DNA from: Lentisphaerota bacterium
Lineage (GTDB): Bacteria; Verrucomicrobiota; Lentisphaeria; Victivallales; Victivallaceae
DNA length: 64,000 nt
Assembly: GCA_015061815.1 (NCBI GenBank)
Contig: SUVW01000005.1
Location: forward strand, 1 to 64,000
Direction: 5' to 3'
This document shows positions 62,178 to 64,000 of this stretch, in pieces. Position 1 is the stretch's first letter. The number at the start of each line of letters is the position of its first letter. The notes under the pieces are model-generated. The model had not been told where the DNA came from and did no database searches. It saw nothing but the letters and a program-made list of their open reading frames with translations. Both the position numbers and the translations under genes were made by a program.

Positions 62178-64000
62178 TCAGCAGTTGAGTCTGCCGCCGG
62201 CTTTTACCAGACGGATGTCATTTTCGGACATGGGGTGAGTGAAAATGATCTCTTTTTCACTGCCGTCACTTTTGCAGAGAACTCCTTTGACCTCGCTGCC
62301 GGGGAGTAATTGTTCCGGAAGAGAGATGAATTTCAGAGAATCTTTTTCTTCGATCATGTCATAATCCGTCGGATCCTTGAATATCAGAGGAACTATTCCG
62401 AAATTGATCAGATTGGCCCGGTGGATGCGTTCAATTGCCAGTGCCGCAACGACTTTTATCCCCAGATACATCGGACAAATCGCCGCATGCTCTCTGCTTG
62501 ACCCCTGACCATAGCTGTCGCGGGCAATTATAATTCCATGCTTTCCGGCATCTCTGACTTCGGAAGCGCGTTGAGCAAATCCGGGTTTGCCCGGTTCGTT
62601 GAAGCACTCAAACACCACTTTACTGTAGGCCGGGATATTGCTCCGCAATTTGAGGTGAATTCCGGCGGGCATGATGTGATCGGTGGTGATTTTGTCGCCG
62701 ACTTTGATAACAACAACGCCATCGATATTTTCCGGAAGCGGATCATTTGACGGAGGTTCTCCGATGGTTGGCTTGCGGATAATGCCTTTACCGCTTTCAC
62801 CTTTCTGGAAATGAGCATCATCGGAAGTATAGAATTCCGGTTCATTTATTTGCGGGAAATCGATCCCGGTATCTCGCGGGTCGATAAATTCTCCGGTGAT
62901 CGCGGCGGCGACAGCGGTTTCCGGGCTGACCAGAAATGACTGATCGCCTTTGGTTCCTGATCTGCCGGCGAAATTACGGTTGAAAGTTCTGACGGTGATC
63001 GTATCGTCTGCCGGACTTTGTCCCTGACCGATACAGGGGCCGCAGCCGACTTCCAGAATCCTTGCTCCGGCGGCGACCAGATCACCGAGCATGCCGTTGG
63101 CACAGAGCATTTCCAGCACCGGGCGGCTGCCCGGGGCGATCCCCAAAGTGACATCCGGGTGTATTTTGCGTCCTTTCAATGCGCTGGCGACCAGTGCCAG
63201 ATCCCGGTATCCGCCGTTGGTACAGCTGCCGACAAGCACCTGGCCGACTTTTTTACCGGCAAGTTCTCTGACTGTTTTGATGTTATCCGGACTGGACGGG
63301 CAGGCGGCCAGCGGTTCGAGGGTGTTGAGATCGATCTCTACGACCCGGTCATATTCAGCATTTTCATCAGCGGCCAGTGCTGTGAAATCTTCTTCGCGTT
63401 TCTGACGGCGGAGAAATTCTCTGGTGCGTTCGTCCGACGGGAAAACACTGGTCGTAACTCCCAATTCAGCACCCATATTGGTAATCGTGGCCCGTTGCGG
63501 GACACTCAAATCTGCAACGCCGGGGCCGAAGTATTCAACAATGGAACCGACATTGCCTTTGGTGGTAAGAATGCTCAAAAGTTTCAGAATGACATCTTTT
63601 GCCGCCACCCAGGGACGGAGTTTCCCGGTGAGTTTGATTCCCACGATTTTGGGTGTCGGGATAGTGAAAGGCTGTCCGGCCATTGCCAGAGCAACATCCA
63701 AACCTCCGGCTCCGATGGCGAGCATGCCGATGCCGCCGCCGGTGGGGGTGTGGCTGTCGGAACCGATCATGGTTTTGCCCGGTTTCCCGAATCGTTCCAG
63801 ATGCAGCTGATGGCAAATACCGTTGCCGGGAGGTGAGAAGACGACACCCTTTTCAGCGGCAACAGTTTGCAGATAAAGGTGATCGTTGCGGTTTTCCGGG
63901 CCGTTTTGCATCATGTTGTGATCAACATAGGAAACGGATATTTCGGTAGCAACTTTACCGGTTTTCATTGCTTCAAGTTCCAGATAGGCCATTGTGCCGG
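62178..64000 (-). CDS. Aconitate hydratase (N-terminus cut by window edge)
   Basis: The frame stays open to the window end, and the residues at the edge (GTMAYLELEAM) correspond to the internal QDATGTMAYLQFEAM region of aconitases, so about 40 N-terminal residues are missing; the first visible ATG is not the true start. The three cluster Cys are in VGSCTNGGYRDL and VGCGPCIGQG, with IGSDSHTPTGGGIGML and RDSYGQGSSREHA also typical. It isomerises citrate and isocitrate in the citric acid cycle. addB-addA follows at 13 bp. Confidence 0.94.
   Translation of the reverse strand, partial: GTMAYLELEAMKTGKVATEISVSYVDHNMMQNGPENRNDHLYLQTVAAEKGVVFSPPGNGICHQLHLERFGKPGKTMIGSDSHTPTGGGIGMLAIGAGGLDVALAMAGQPFTIPTPKIVGIKLTGKLRPWVAAKDVILKLLSILTTKGNVGSIVEYFGPGVADLSVPQRATITNMGAELGVTTSVFPSDERTREFLRRQKREEDFTALAADENAEYDRVVEIDLNTLEPLAACPSSPDNIKTVRELAGKKVGQVLVGSCTNGGYRDLALVASALKGRKIHPDVTLGIAPGSRPVLEMLCANGMLGDLVAAGARILEVGCGPCIGQGQSPADDTITVRTFNRNFAGRSGTKGDQSFLVSPETAVAAAITGEFIDPRDTGIDFPQINEPEFYTSDDAHFQKGESGKGIIRKPTIGEPPSNDPLPENIDGVVVIKVGDKITTDHIMPAGIHLKLRSNIPAYSKVVFECFNEPGKPGFAQRASEVRDAGKHGIIIARDSYGQGSSREHAAICPMYLGIKVVAALAIERIHRANLINFGIVPLIFKDPTDYDMIEEKDSLKFISLPEQLLPGSEVKGVLCKSDGSEKEIIFTHPMSENDIRLVKAGGRLNC

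Overview
The window looks like chromosomal DNA of a Lentisphaerota (Victivallales-like) bacterium of the PVC superphylum. This is inferred from gene content, not from a search. The pointers are a short prepilin-like protein ([20 protein letters not shown]-terminus, H-x-DG C-terminus) inside a carbohydrate operon, a repressor joining a GntR-type HTH to a LacI-type sensor, DUF4838 and CE15 enzymes beside a Gfo/Idh/MocA oxidoreductase, and a moderate-GC, CCGG-rich coding style. No rRNA, tRNA, IS element or CRISPR array was recognised.

Layout. 1-2.5 kb: an AT-rich accessory patch of small minus-strand lipoprotein and membrane-protein genes, one carrying the end of an RHS/YD repeat. 2.5-5.2 kb: a lipoprotein and a DUF349 protein. 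5.3-7.4 kb: htpG with a structured leader and a terminator. 7.9-20.0 kb: a rightward housekeeping run (purB, a nitrilase-GDPD fusion, uxaC, purM, a TerB-AI-2E transporter fusion, a lipase-like lipoprotein, a DUF4105 protein, pssA, a sugar-nucleotide epimerase). 20.1-21.5 kb: rpmE, terminator, prfA. 21.5-24.5 kb: a secreted alpha/beta hydrolase divergent from metXW, with a leader of about 300 nt before metX. 24.6-34.7 kb, leftward: a ClC channel, then parE-parC-MFS-OppB-secreted protein.

34.8-48.4 kb: a leftward glycan cluster. In transcription order it holds a GntR/LacI-type repressor, a secreted SGNH hydrolase, a prepilin-like protein, a small secreted beta-sandwich protein, a 1736-residue GH42-like secreted protein, then (behind a second promoter with a palindrome across its -10) a CE15-like esterase, an oxidoreductase and a DUF4838 glycosidase-like protein, ending in a clear terminator. 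The likely theme is stripping uronic-acid-containing glycans; uxaC at 11 kb could feed the released uronates into metabolism.

48.6-64 kb, leftward: paaK; aspS with an unknown secreted protein and a lytic transglycosylase; a response regulator-HNH-PutP operon; a single-chain AddB-AddA helicase-nuclease of 2105 residues; and an aconitase cut by the window edge. Many promoters read close to TTGCAA-N17-TATATT, so transcription units could be marked. The least explained items are the metX leader, the AddB-AddA fusion, the palindromic promoter of the glycan cluster and the RHS remnant.
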